Positions 26,420 through 35,439 of a stretch of DNA of 64,000 bases are shown here, in pieces. The notes under the pieces are model-generated. The model saw only the letters and a program-made list of their open reading frames with translations, did not search any database and was not told the origin of the DNA. The translations under genes and the position numbers were made by a program. Origin of the DNA: JAQWRV01 sp045564915 (GTDB lineage Bacteria; Pseudomonadota; Alphaproteobacteria; Rhodospirillales; Rhodospirillaceae); contig JBJLGL010000004.1 in NCBI GenBank assembly GCA_045564915.1, forward strand, positions 192,655-256,654, given 5' to 3'. Numbering within the stretch: the first letter of the stretch is position 1; each line of letters begins with the position of its first letter.

Positions 26420-26878
26420 TTATCCAGCGGCACCCCAAGAGGCAACGATAACTGTGATGAGTCCCAGGCCCAGGTTTATGGCGACAATCTTGCGTATTGT
26501 GTGAATCAATTGGCCCGCAGTTTCAAAATCACCATCATCGGCAGCGAGTCTGAACTTTCTAAATACGCTGTGATTAAGCCAAAAGAATAATAGTGTCATT
26601 ATTACCGCAGTGGTGAACATGGTATCGACATGGAGTCCAGAAGCGCCAAAACCAGGTAGCACAAAAAACATCTGATAAATCCCAGTCACCCATAGGACCA
26701 ATACCATGGCGGCTACCCAGCGTAGGAAGGTTTGCAATGTTCGGCGCCAGAGCGCTAAGGCAATGTCTTTCGGTAGCCCACCCATGGCTGGTCGCAGAGC
26801 TACATACGCGAAGAACATTCCGCCTACCCAAATAACGGCTGCAGTAATGTGGAGTGTGTTAGCTAAATTCCAGAGCAT
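26420..26878 (-). CDS. CopD-like integral membrane protein
   Basis: This 152-residue protein has four hydrophobic spans. The first carries LHITAAVIWVGGMFFAYVAL, the His- and Trp-containing pattern typical of the CopD-like family of small membrane proteins. Other features are LWVTGIYQMFF and a third span followed by NHSVFRKF. Family members are linked to copper handling or a haem-binding membrane role, but for short stand-alone members like this the function is not established. It has no clear operon partner. Confidence 0.7.
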   Translation of the reverse strand: MLWNLANTLHITAAVIWVGGMFFAYVALRPAMGGLPKDIALALWRRTLQTFLRWVAAMVLVLWVTGIYQMFFVLPGFGASGLHVDTMFTTAVIMTLLFFWLNHSVFRKFRLAADDGDFETAGQLIHTIRKIVAINLGLGLITVIVASWGAAG

Positions 26879-27022
26879 GAATTACGTTTTCCTTTATTGA
26901 GGTATGGCCCATTTTACGCCTAAAGTTTGCAACCTATCCTTCAACTCAATTTTACATCAGAGCGAACCAAAAGGATTAGAGGTCCAAACTTTTAGAATTT
27001 TGATTATAATGCACTCACTGAA

Positions 27023-28273
27023 TTACTGCCTTCGCGTTTCGGCTAGCCCCCAAATACTTGCTAAACCGATGAGAGTCAGCACAATCATATAAAGTGGTAC
27101 GGGCCAGTAGGCGCCACCAGTCCAAGCGAGAAGGGCAGTAGAAATAAACGGCGCTAGACCGCCCCCAAAAACCTGCCCCATCTGATAGCCGAGCGATGCT
27201 GCAGTATAGCGAACTCTTGAGTCAAAAAGTTCCGCAAAGAAAGCAGCTATGGGTCCGTAGAGTGCACCAAATGCAAACAGACCCAGGCTCAGCGCAAACC
27301 AGATAGCTAGCGGATTACCGGTGTTGACCAGCCAAAACAAAGGGTATGCGTAGGCCAGCATGAAAATCCCCCCGGCATATAGAACTGGCTTGCGCCCAAT
27401 GTTGTCAGATAGAGCCGCAAATCCGATACAAGCAAATATCTGAATAGTCGAGGCGATCAGCACGCCATTCAGCATTACCGCACGTTCAATGTCTAGAACA
27501 GTTGTGCCGTAGGACAGCATGAATGAGATGATGATATAGTAAGGACCGCTGACGAGGATGAAGGCGCCAGTGGCAAGTAAAATCTGTTTTCCTTGAGTTC
27601 TAATAGCTTCGACGACTGGAGTTTTTGCCGTAGCGCTTTGTTTACGGATTTCTTTGAACTCGGGTGTTTCATCAATATTGATTCGGATATAAATGCCTAC
27701 CAATACTGGTAGAATCGAGAGAATAAAAGGGATACGCCATCCCCATACCAGAAACTGGTCCCCACTAATGGCAATAGAAGCACTAAGTACAGCAGTGGCT
27801 AGAAGAAAACCAAACGGCACTGCAGACTGGGGTATACTTCCCCAAAACCCCCGTTTGTCTTCCGGGGCATACTCGATAACCATCAATATCGCACCACCCC
27901 ATTCGCCGCCATAAGCCAAGCCTTGGATGAAACGCAATAGAGTTAAGAGTAGGGGCGCAATAATACCCACTTGTGCGTAAGTGGGCAGTAAGCCAATCAG
28001 AGTGGTGACTAGACCCATAACGGTGAGGGTAAGCACCAGCATTGGCTTACGGCCAATTTTATCCCCAAAATGCCCGGCAATGATACCGCCTATGGGCCGT
28101 GCGATGAATCCGATTGTGAAAGTAGAATAGGCCAATAATGTGCCAATCAATGGGTCCTCAGACACTGGGAAGAAGAGTTGTCCAAAGACCAGGGCTGCCG
28201 CGCTGGCGTACAGGAGGAAGTCATATCCTTCGAGCGCTGTACCAATAAAACTTGCTGCTGCCACTTTTTTCAT
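27023..28273 (-). CDS. MHS-type MFS transporter (metabolite:H+ symporter)
   Basis: This 416-residue protein has 12 predicted spans. It starts directly at the family opening (KKVAAASFIGTALEGYDFLL), and shows the GHFGDKIGRKPMLV loop and the second-half repeat SDNIGRKPVLYAGG. The MHS group imports dicarboxylates, proline/betaine, shikimate and similar compounds with protons. It is divergent from the TRAP binding protein gene with 145 nt between, so the two may share regulation and belong to one uptake and degradation locus with the PrpD and cupin genes. The substrate is unknown. Confidence 0.88.
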   Translation of the reverse strand: MKKVAAASFIGTALEGYDFLLYASAAALVFGQLFFPVSEDPLIGTLLAYSTFTIGFIARPIGGIIAGHFGDKIGRKPMLVLTLTVMGLVTTLIGLLPTYAQVGIIAPLLLTLLRFIQGLAYGGEWGGAILMVIEYAPEDKRGFWGSIPQSAVPFGFLLATAVLSASIAISGDQFLVWGWRIPFILSILPVLVGIYIRINIDETPEFKEIRKQSATAKTPVVEAIRTQGKQILLATGAFILVSGPYYIIISFMLSYGTTVLDIERAVMLNGVLIASTIQIFACIGFAALSDNIGRKPVLYAGGIFMLAYAYPLFWLVNTGNPLAIWFALSLGLFAFGALYGPIAAFFAELFDSRVRYTAASLGYQMGQVFGGGLAPFISTALLAWTGGAYWPVPLYMIVLTLIGLASIWGLAETRRQ

Positions 28274-28418
28274 AATATTAACCCTTTCTGAGAGCAGCTA
28301 ATTGAGCACATATAGCTAGCGAAGGGCAATTGGGTCCACTTTAGGCTTCGTTATGGGGCTTTTCCTATTACTAGTAAGTCGATTGCGCGCTGTCCCTAAG
28401 TCCGGTTACGGTAGAAGT

Positions 28419-29465
28419 ATGAAACTTGTATCCTCTATCTTTACAGTATTGCTTTACCTTTTAATTCTGCCTCCAGCAGTCCTGACGATATCCTGTCGGG
28501 CATATGCGGATGAGGGCGAAATCATCATCGGTGGCCGTGCCGCATCCGGCACCGCTGGGGACATTTATTGGAACAAAGTTAAGGATTCTATCATCAGCCA
28601 AAGTAGCGGTAGGCTTAACCCCAAACTTTTTATAAGGGGCGAGATCGGTCCAGAAGAGACGCTTTTTATGCGGTTGCGCCGCAACCAGATGAACCTGTTA
28701 GGCATCTCAACTTCTGGTGTGTCACTAATAGAACCAGCCCTGGATATTCTCCGGGCGCCGTTCCTATTTGATAGCATCGAAGAAGTTGGATTTGTTCTTG
28801 ACTACTATCTAAAAGAGCCTGTTTCAGATCTTTTGCTGGCCAAAGACCTGGTAATGATAGACTGGATGTCTGCGGGCTGGCTTAACTTCTATGCTACTAC
28901 TCCTATTCTAGAACCCGCTGATATGAAAAACAAACGGATGCGCATCAATGTAGACGCAGCTGCACTCTTATTTATTCAAGAAGTTGAGGCAGACTACGCA
29001 CAAGTATCTTTTTCCGATGTTCTCCCCTCTCTTCAGACGGGTTTAATAGACGGAGGCGAACAAAGCACTCAGCTATTTGTCACTGGTGGTTTTGGTGAAT
29101 ATGCACCGCATTTCACCTTAAGCCGCCACGGCTTTCTTAATGCTGTTATTCTTGCAAATAGGACGTGGTTTGAAGGCCACACGGCTGCGGACCAATCAAT
29201 CTTAAGGGGAGCGATTCCGACTGATGCTTGGTACCGAAAATTTTTTACTACGGAAAATGAATCTTATTTGGCCAAAGCAATATCCGACGGGCAAATCATT
29301 CACGAACTTACGCCGTCTCAGCGCCAGCTCTGGCGCGCACATACGGCAGATTTGCCGCGGAAGATCATTGACCGGTCGGGACCTTCTGCGCAACGACTTT
29401 ATGATGTCATTGTTGAGGGTAGGATGTCCTTTGCTCGCCAACATATGGGGGATGCTTCTAATTAA
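28419..29465 (+). CDS. TRAP transporter substrate-binding protein (DctP family), orphan
   Basis: I start at the ATG at 28419, because it begins a clean signal peptide (MKLVSSIFTVLLYLLILPPA, cleavage near RAYA); a longer frame from 28353 lacks one. The 348-residue product fits DctP: an alpha/beta periplasmic binding fold with the segments GWLNFYATTPI, ADMKNKRMRI and VSFSDVLPSLQTGLIDGGEQ. The Arg in the KNKRMR region is the usual carboxylate-binding Arg. No DctQ or DctM membrane genes are near, so either the partners lie elsewhere or the protein serves as a sensor or enzyme-linked binder. It precedes the PrpD gene by 19 nt, so it is likely in the same operon. Confidence 0.86.
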   Translation: MKLVSSIFTVLLYLLILPPAVLTISCRAYADEGEIIIGGRAASGTAGDIYWNKVKDSIISQSSGRLNPKLFIRGEIGPEETLFMRLRRNQMNLLGISTSGVSLIEPALDILRAPFLFDSIEEVGFVLDYYLKEPVSDLLLAKDLVMIDWMSAGWLNFYATTPILEPADMKNKRMRINVDAAALLFIQEVEADYAQVSFSDVLPSLQTGLIDGGEQSTQLFVTGGFGEYAPHFTLSRHGFLNAVILANRTWFEGHTAADQSILRGAIPTDAWYRKFFTTENESYLAKAISDGQIIHELTPSQRQLWRAHTADLPRKIIDRSGPSAQRLYDVIVEGRMSFARQHMGDASN

Positions 29466-29484
29466 CGTTATATGAGGGTATGAA

Positions 29485-30816
29485 ATGTCTGTTACCCAAG
29501 CGCTTTCCGAGGAAATTGTAGAAACTGTTTTCGAAGACGTGCCTAAGCCTGCCTTGGACCGGTTGCGGCGCCTTTTTGTCGACCATGTCGGCATTACATA
29601 CATGGGCTACCGGTTTACTGGTGCTGAGTTGGCCCTCTATGGGAAAGACGTAGGCGGTAGCCCTGAAGCTCTTATTATAGGTACTAAAGATCGCGTATCC
29701 TGTGAAGTTGCTGCGGCAATCAATGCCCAAGTATGCCGTAATACGGACTTCGAGGATTCCGGGCCAGGTCTTCACCCCGGACCACTGATAGTGCACACTG
29801 CGTTTGCTATGGCGCAGCGAGTGGACGGCTCTGGTCGTGACATACTGACTGCGATGGCAATAGGGCATGATCTCAACTGTCGGTTCTTTTCCGCTTCAAG
29901 AGTTGGTCCAGACATTCGTCACAATAATATGGTGGTGGCGGCTATTGCAGCACGACTTCTCCAGTTTAATGCTGAAGAGACGGGACGTGCACTGAGCCTG
30001 GCATGGGAATTTCCTATTAAGTCGATCAATTATACCCGGCCCAAGATCGAAAGGCGCATCACAGCTTTAGGCATGGGTAATCTTTTTTCTGTCCGGGCTG
30101 GTATCCAGGCTGCACTAATGGCGGCGCACGGATTCGAAAGCGTGCCCGACGAAATTGACCACTTAGACGACCAATACAACATGGAAAAGCTAATTGATAC
30201 TTCCAAACGCTTTGACGAAACCCAGCGTAATCTCTTTCTCAAGCCATGGCCTACCAGTCACATGTGCCATATGGTGGTGCACGCTTTACAGGAGCTATTA
30301 GAAGAAAACGACCTGTCTCCAGAAGATATCACAGGTATTAGGGCTGGATTGCCAAACGTCTATCTTATGCCCCATCAGAACAATCCCCACCCAGAGCGTT
30401 ACTGGGAGGCGATCTATTCTACTGCTTGGGCCTTTGCCATGGTAGTCCACAGGATACCTCCGGGGCCCGACTGGTTCACACCAGAGCGTATTACAAATGC
30501 GGTATATCATTCTACAGCGGGTAAGGTTGAGATTGTCGAGCATTCGCCAGCAACAGTGACCTTTCAGGCTTTGGATCTGCCAGCGACCGAAGGTTGGGTG
30601 GAGATCAGTTCTACAAAGGGTAACTTCGCCCGTCAAAAATTACTTAACGATACATGGGGTAGTCCGGAAACGCCGATGCCCGAGGATGTTTTCCACGGCA
30701 AGTTCATGCGCGTGACTGCTCCAAGCATTGGGGAGCTGGGTGCACAGAGCCTCTATGAAACACTTATCGACATAGACAACTGCGAAGCTGTAAGCTTTAT
30801 TGTAGGCCAAATGTGA
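29485..30816 (+). CDS. MmgE/PrpD family protein
   Basis: This 443-residue protein has the MmgE/PrpD fold, whose founding members dehydrate 2-methylcitrate or decarboxylate cis-aconitate. It opens with an alpha-helical segment (RLRRLFVDHVGITYMG), followed by NTDFEDSGPGLHPGPLIVHTA and DILTAMAIGHDL, then a late region with KPWPTSHMCHMVVHAL. The HPG and the second-half CHMVVHAL segments are family landmarks. The substrate is likely a small carboxylate, in line with the TRAP binding protein directly upstream. Its stop is only 7 nt from that of the convergent cupin gene. Confidence 0.85.
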   Translation: MSVTQALSEEIVETVFEDVPKPALDRLRRLFVDHVGITYMGYRFTGAELALYGKDVGGSPEALIIGTKDRVSCEVAAAINAQVCRNTDFEDSGPGLHPGPLIVHTAFAMAQRVDGSGRDILTAMAIGHDLNCRFFSASRVGPDIRHNNMVVAAIAARLLQFNAEETGRALSLAWEFPIKSINYTRPKIERRITALGMGNLFSVRAGIQAALMAAHGFESVPDEIDHLDDQYNMEKLIDTSKRFDETQRNLFLKPWPTSHMCHMVVHALQELLEENDLSPEDITGIRAGLPNVYLMPHQNNPHPERYWEAIYSTAWAFAMVVHRIPPGPDWFTPERITNAVYHSTAGKVEIVEHSPATVTFQALDLPATEGWVEISSTKGNFARQKLLNDTWGSPETPMPEDVFHGKFMRVTAPSIGELGAQSLYETLIDIDNCEAVSFIVGQM

Positions 30817-30823
30817 AGGTGAT

Positions 30824-31675
30824 CTAGAAACGCTCGAGCCCTTCGTAAGGCGTATCGGCTAAATAGGCGAGATCTAATGGAAGTTCGGGGCGGTACTCAA
30901 AGTCAAAGTGATATGGCACGTTTTCTTGTCCCCAAATGTTGACGTGCTTGCCGTACTTGAACCGTATAAGAGATAAGCCACCGCCTCGGGTACCGAAAGG
31001 CCCATGGGGTTTGTCCTCAGGGCGCCAGAAGTAAGCACCAGTTGTCATCTTTCCGTAAGGACCAGTGATCTCCCCTGATAACATAAAGGACTCTTCTACG
31101 CAGGGATGGGTAAGTATTGGACAGGCCCAGTTACTCGGGTAAATGTGTGGCGGTGTGGTGAAAAGAAAAGTCTCTTTTTGGTTGTGCTCCTGGCTCCATT
31201 TGAGTACTTTGCGCCGATTCCCCATCCACTCCAGTTTCGGATCGGCAGTAGCTGAGTCCCACTTAACATCGAGTGTGTTGATGAATTCGATAAGATCGTC
31301 TTTGCTATAGGACTCTGACCGATCGTCAGTCAAACGGGGTTCGCCATCAAAAAATGTCAGTGCGACGCAACCACTAATAGAACTTGCTGAGTCTCGCACA
31401 TAACCAGCAGGAAAATTTCCATAGCATTCTCGGTCATAGGTCTGATTATTGATTTCTATACTACCGTCTAGAATAAAGAATTCTTCTTCCGACGTTATCA
31501 CTTCTGTTGCGGTGCGTTCCCACCCAGCAGGATAACGGATAATTGCACTGGAATCCCCGGCAGAATCATCCATACTGAGGATCTTGCTGCTGACTTCGGG
31601 ACGGGCACCGCCATAAAGCCCCTGACTCCAGGGTATTTTCTGAGCGTAGAGAAATTCAATCCATGGTCGGGTCAC
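30824..31675 (-). CDS. Cupin-fold protein, DUF4437-like
   Basis: This 283-residue protein fits a bicupin. The first module is GYPAGWERTATEVITSEEEF-like, seen as YPAGWERTATEV then EEEFFILDGSIEINNQTYDR, with the metal-type EEEFF-x-DG motif. The second is at CVEESFMLSGEITGPYGKMT and YFWRPEDKPHGPF. It has no signal peptide. Small cupins next to MmgE/PrpD and TRAP genes often isomerise or oxidise organic acids, but no reaction can be assigned. The family call rests on pattern resemblance and is less firm than the fold. Confidence 0.68.
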   Translation of the reverse strand: MTRPWIEFLYAQKIPWSQGLYGGARPEVSSKILSMDDSAGDSSAIIRYPAGWERTATEVITSEEEFFILDGSIEINNQTYDRECYGNFPAGYVRDSASSISGCVALTFFDGEPRLTDDRSESYSKDDLIEFINTLDVKWDSATADPKLEWMGNRRKVLKWSQEHNQKETFLFTTPPHIYPSNWACPILTHPCVEESFMLSGEITGPYGKMTTGAYFWRPEDKPHGPFGTRGGGLSLIRFKYGKHVNIWGQENVPYHFDFEYRPELPLDLAYLADTPYEGLERF

Positions 31676-31774
31676 TACTTCTATCTCCGATTAACAACTA
31701 TCAAAGCACTGCTAACCTATGAATACACCTAACCGTGAGGCCTTGTCGCCCCAATTAGAGATAGCTAGTGGGTT

Positions 31775-33085
31775 TTAGCTGTCGCCTGGAGAGGGAACAG
31801 CTACCCCCTGGTCAACATATGTATTGAGCTTATTACGCAGGGTCCGAATAGATATACCAAGGATTCTTGCCGCATGGGTTCTGTTACCGATAGTGTGTTT
31901 GAGGGTGTCAATGATTAAGTCTCTTTCCACGTCGGCGACGGTACGTCCTACTAGTCCTGCTATGTCTGCATCACTGTCCTGCGATTTACCTTCATCAGAA
32001 ACTATAGTATCGGCGGTAATTTGATTGTCCGTAGAAAGAAGTACGGCACGGTGCATGGTGTTTTCAAGTTCACGGACATTACCAGGCCACGATTGAGAAG
32101 TAAGGATAGACATTGTGTCTTCGCTGATAGCGTTGATAGTGACCCCATTCTCTTCTGCAAAGTGATGCATGAAATGTTCGGCGAGCATAGGAATATCAGC
32201 GGGCCGATTGCGTAAGGGAGGGATGGTAACGCTAACAACATTGAGTCGGAAGTAAAGATCCTCCCGAAATGTTTTATTTCTGACTTCCGCCTGCATATTG
32301 CGGTTAGAGGTAGCAAGAATACGCACATTGGTCTTAAGAGTAATGTTAGAGCCTATTCTCTGAATCTCTTTTTCTTGGATGGCACGTAGAATCTTAGCCT
32401 GTAACGCTAAGTCCATTTCGCTTATTTCATCAAGCAGTAATGTACCGCCTTCGGCCTCTTCAAACTTGCCGATACGCCGGGCCACCGCACCAGTAAAAGA
32501 ACCCTTTTCGTGGCCAAAAAGTTCAGATTCTAGAAGTTCACCTGGAATAGCTGCGCAATTGATAGCGACAAAGGGCTTGTCTTCACGACGACTCTTTCGG
32601 TGAATCAACCTTGCGATCAATTCCTTCCCTGTTCCAGATTCTCCAACAATCATAACGCTGGCTTGGCTGCCAGCAACTTTTTCAGCCATATCGACGCACT
32701 TTTTCATTTCAGGATCGGTAAAGATTAACGAGTCCTGCTCCTCGCTGATAGCTGCAAAAACGGCAGCAATGAGATCTGGATCAGGGGGGAGGGGCAGGTA
32801 TTCCGTTGCACCGGCTTTTATTGCGGCAACGGCAGCTGCAGAATCGGCTTCAACTCCGCACGCTATAACAGGAAAGTGCATCCGTTCGGAAGTCATTGCC
32901 GAGACCAGCTCGTTCACATCCATATGAACGTCAATCATTATTATGTCCACGCCCTGGCCGCTACGCATGACGTTGAGTGCACTCTCAATCGTATCCGCCT
33001 GTGCAACCTTTGCTCCGCGGTCAACAGCAATTTTGCTGGCAGCGCCAATCTGACCCCCTAAAGATCCAATGATCAGAAGACGCAT
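31775..33085 (-). CDS. flbD: FlbD-type sigma-54 flagellar activator
   Basis: This 436-residue protein has a degenerate receiver-like domain (1-115), an AAA+ central domain (about 120-350) and a Fis-type helix-turn-helix at the C-terminus (NRTHAARILGISIRTLRNKL). Walker A is GESGTGKE (148-155). The sigma-54 contact loop reads GSFTGA (195-200), with Ser in place of the usual Ala. The receiver domain keeps an Asp (52) but lacks the acidic pair after strand 1 and the strand-5 Lys, so classical phosphorylation is doubtful. In Caulobacter, FlbD controls middle and late flagellar genes with FliX; no FliX is seen here. It is last in the fliF-fliG-fliH-fliN-motA-flbD run. Confidence 0.92.
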   Translation of the reverse strand: MRLLIIGSLGGQIGAASKIAVDRGAKVAQADTIESALNVMRSGQGVDIIMIDVHMDVNELVSAMTSERMHFPVIACGVEADSAAAVAAIKAGATEYLPLPPDPDLIAAVFAAISEEQDSLIFTDPEMKKCVDMAEKVAGSQASVMIVGESGTGKELIARLIHRKSRREDKPFVAINCAAIPGELLESELFGHEKGSFTGAVARRIGKFEEAEGGTLLLDEISEMDLALQAKILRAIQEKEIQRIGSNITLKTNVRILATSNRNMQAEVRNKTFREDLYFRLNVVSVTIPPLRNRPADIPMLAEHFMHHFAEENGVTINAISEDTMSILTSQSWPGNVRELENTMHRAVLLSTDNQITADTIVSDEGKSQDSDADIAGLVGRTVADVERDLIIDTLKHTIGNRTHAARILGISIRTLRNKLNTYVDQGVAVPSPGDS

Positions 33086-33167
33086 TGATATTCCTCTCTT
33101 ATACTTCGTTTCATGGAATTCTGCAGCCTAGCCGCATGGGCATTGTTTTAATGGCCATGACCTGACT

Positions 33168-33983
33168 CTAATCAAAATATTTAACACGGCTTTCAGGTGG
33201 CAGTGCGCTATTGAGTTGCATTTCAAGACGGCGTGGATTGTCCTTGCGGGCGATAGATACCACACCAAGTAAATATAAATTATGTACAACGTGTTCTTCC
33301 GTTGCATTACGCTCTAGTTTAGAGGCGACTGGATTGAATACTATGGTGGACAAAATAGCGCCGTAGAAGGTTGTTAGCAAAGCGACAGCCATAGCAGGAC
33401 CAATTGCATCCGGGTTCTGCAGCTGACCGAGCATCTGCACTAGGCCTATCAAAGTGCCGATTAATCCCATAGCTGGCGCGATTTCAGCCGCTTTACGGAG
33501 AACGCTAGATGCTCGTAATTGGCGTTGGGTTGAAGAAGACAAGTCTTGGTTAAGAATCTCCATCACATCATGGTCGCCCAAGCCGTCGATAACTAAGCTG
33601 AGGCCCTTGTGCAGGAACGGCTCTGAACTGAAACGCAGGAGAGGAGTTCCTTGCAGTTTTAAAGCACCATTACTACGGCAATAGTCTGCCAACTCGACCA
33701 TCGTGTATGCAATATCGCGGGTATCACGTTCACGATACATCACAGTGGTCTTAAGCACAGAGATCGTACTGGCAATATCGCTAAAACTAAAACATATCGT
33801 CGTAACTGCAAGGGTGCCTCCGACGACAATCAGAACAGCTGGCAAATTAAAAAAGAAGTTAGCCGCACCACCTAAGATCATAGCCAACAGAATCAAAGTA
33901 AAGGCGGCAGATAAGCCTAGTAGAGTTGCACCGTCGACAATGGTACGCCGTGGCATTGCCGTAATTTCCATTGCCTTGGCCAT
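33168..33983 (-). CDS. motA: MotA/PomA-type flagellar stator protein
   Basis: This 271-residue protein has four hydrophobic spans. Spans 1-2 are at about 20-55, a cytosolic domain follows, and spans 3-4 include AAEIAPAMGLIGTLIGLVQM and GPAMAVALLTTFYGAILSTI. The AP-x-MGLIGTLIGLV segment is the MotA/TolQ/ExbB proton-channel signature. The length and the large cytosolic loop suit the PomA branch. It lies 7 nt after fliN and ahead of flbD. The partner MotB is not in the window. Confidence 0.92.
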   Translation of the reverse strand: MAKAMEITAMPRRTIVDGATLLGLSAAFTLILLAMILGGAANFFFNLPAVLIVVGGTLAVTTICFSFSDIASTISVLKTTVMYRERDTRDIAYTMVELADYCRSNGALKLQGTPLLRFSSEPFLHKGLSLVIDGLGDHDVMEILNQDLSSSTQRQLRASSVLRKAAEIAPAMGLIGTLIGLVQMLGQLQNPDAIGPAMAVALLTTFYGAILSTIVFNPVASKLERNATEEHVVHNLYLLGVVSIARKDNPRRLEMQLNSALPPESRVKYFD

Positions 33984-33990
33984 AGTTCTA

Positions 33991-34470
33991 TTAATTCCTC
34001 TGTGTCTTGATTATTTCTGTCATCGTTATGCCCAGACGCTCGTCAACTACGACTACTTCACCGCGGGCAACAAGACGGTCATTGACATAAATGTCTATAG
34101 CTTCCCCAACCTTGCGATCAAGTTCGACTACTGCACCACGTCCTAGTTTCAAGAGTTGATTTACCTGCATTGATGACTTGCCGAGCACTGCAGAAACGCG
34201 AACCGGAATATCATAAACTGCCTCTAGGTCCTGCGCTGAACGCGGTATGTCAGGTACGTCAACCGGAGGATCGTCAAATGCATCCCCTTCATCAGTCTTG
34301 GCTGAAGCAACTTCATCTGTCAGGTCTTGCAGGCCGAGATCGTCCTCAGATTCAGCGTTTGAGCCTGAGTCTTCGGATTCTGTATTTGTGCCTGGCTCTT
34401 CAGCATCTGTATCTGCACCTGAACCGTTTTCTTCATTCTCTTCAGCAATATCATCTTCATCGTCTGCCAT
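33991..34470 (-). CDS. fliN: FliN, flagellar switch protein
   Basis: The ATG at 34470 has GGAG 6 nt upstream; a GTG 12 nt earlier is less likely. The 159-residue product has a long acidic, low-complexity N-terminus (Glu, Asp, Ser, Asn, with ESEDSGSNAESEDD) and the SpoA-fold C-terminal domain: YDIPVRVSAVLGKSSMQVNQ, GRGAVVELDRKVGEAIDIYV, and ERLGITMTEI. It forms the C-ring with FliM and FliG and binds FliH. FliM is not in the window. It is in line with fliH upstream and motA 7 nt downstream. Confidence 0.94.
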   Translation of the reverse strand: MADDEDDIAEENEENGSGADTDAEEPGTNTESEDSGSNAESEDDLGLQDLTDEVASAKTDEGDAFDDPPVDVPDIPRSAQDLEAVYDIPVRVSAVLGKSSMQVNQLLKLGRGAVVELDRKVGEAIDIYVNDRLVARGEVVVVDERLGITMTEIIKTQRN

Positions 34471-34555
34471 AATCGTCTCCACCCTTTGCTGGGCAGCCCC
34501 ATGTTAAACGACGCATATACTGCGCCCAGAGTTCGGAAAGGTCCTGACCTTTCTC

Positions 34556-35413
34556 TTAAAGTGTATCCATACCATCTGCAGATGTCTCCGGTTTTACGAC
34601 GGTATCACTTATGTTTTCATTACGCGTTTGTTCATTATTTTCGCTTTCCGCATCCGCTGCAGCATCCATCGATTCTAAATCAACCGTACCGAAGTTATCA
34701 CTAATGATCTCACGAATCTCACGCCATACGCGGGCCTCGTTACGATCTGCACCGCCGCCTTGCCATTCCACCCGACAATCACCTGGTTGGAGTTCATAAT
34801 CGGGCACAACACGGGCTGAACCGTTAAAGTTAGACCTCTCGCAAATTTTATTTAATTTCGTCTGTATATCTTCGGCTACCATATTATGAACCCGAACAAC
34901 TAAGGTCGGTTCATTATAAACCAAGGGCAGTATTTGTCGGACTAGTGCTTCCATTGAATCGACAATATGATTCTTTGTATGCACTGGAAGAACCTTTTCG
35001 ACGATGGCATAGACCATCCGCATAGCAACTTTACCGGTTTGGCTATTAACTTCCGCCTGCTTTTCCTCTAGGCCGTCTAAGCTATTGGCGATCATATTCA
35101 TGGCGTCGGCCACGTAGTGCTCGCGCGCCGTCTCGGCATCTTCCAGCGCGGCCATATGTCCTGCAACTTGGCCCTCTTCCCGTGCAGCTTCTAGTTCTTC
35201 TTCTGTGTAAAGTTTCTCGGGTGTTAAGGGTATTTCTTGTTGTACTGCAGCCTCTGCCGCTTCTTTATCTGGGGTCTTTTCTGTCTGCTTTGGCAAAGGC
35301 ACCTCGACCTTAGGGCCAAATTTTTCACCAGGCAGATAGATCTTATGAGAATCGTCGAACGACCGGTCAAACAGAAAAGGCTGGGGCTGACTTGATGAAG
35401 AAACCGATGACAT
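34556..35413 (-). CDS. fliH: FliH, flagellar export ATPase regulator
   Basis: This 285-residue protein has a charged middle that should form a long coiled coil (LYTEEELEAAREEGQVAGHM, then a helix with regular Glu/Ala spacing), and a C-terminal domain (ALVRQILPLVYNEPTLVVRV) similar to the V/F-type ATPase delta-like subunit. The EEGQVAGHMAALE stretch corresponds to the FliH GxxxG-like region. It regulates FliI and docks to the C-ring through FliN, which lies next to it in the operon. The identification rests on pattern and operon position. Confidence 0.88.
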   Translation of the reverse strand: MSSVSSSSQPQPFLFDRSFDDSHKIYLPGEKFGPKVEVPLPKQTEKTPDKEAAEAAVQQEIPLTPEKLYTEEELEAAREEGQVAGHMAALEDAETAREHYVADAMNMIANSLDGLEEKQAEVNSQTGKVAMRMVYAIVEKVLPVHTKNHIVDSMEALVRQILPLVYNEPTLVVRVHNMVAEDIQTKLNKICERSNFNGSARVVPDYELQPGDCRVEWQGGGADRNEARVWREIREIISDNFGTVDLESMDAAADAESENNEQTRNENISDTVVKPETSADGMDTL

Positions 35414-35439
35414 AATTAACTCTTTTTTGGCCTCGTTTA

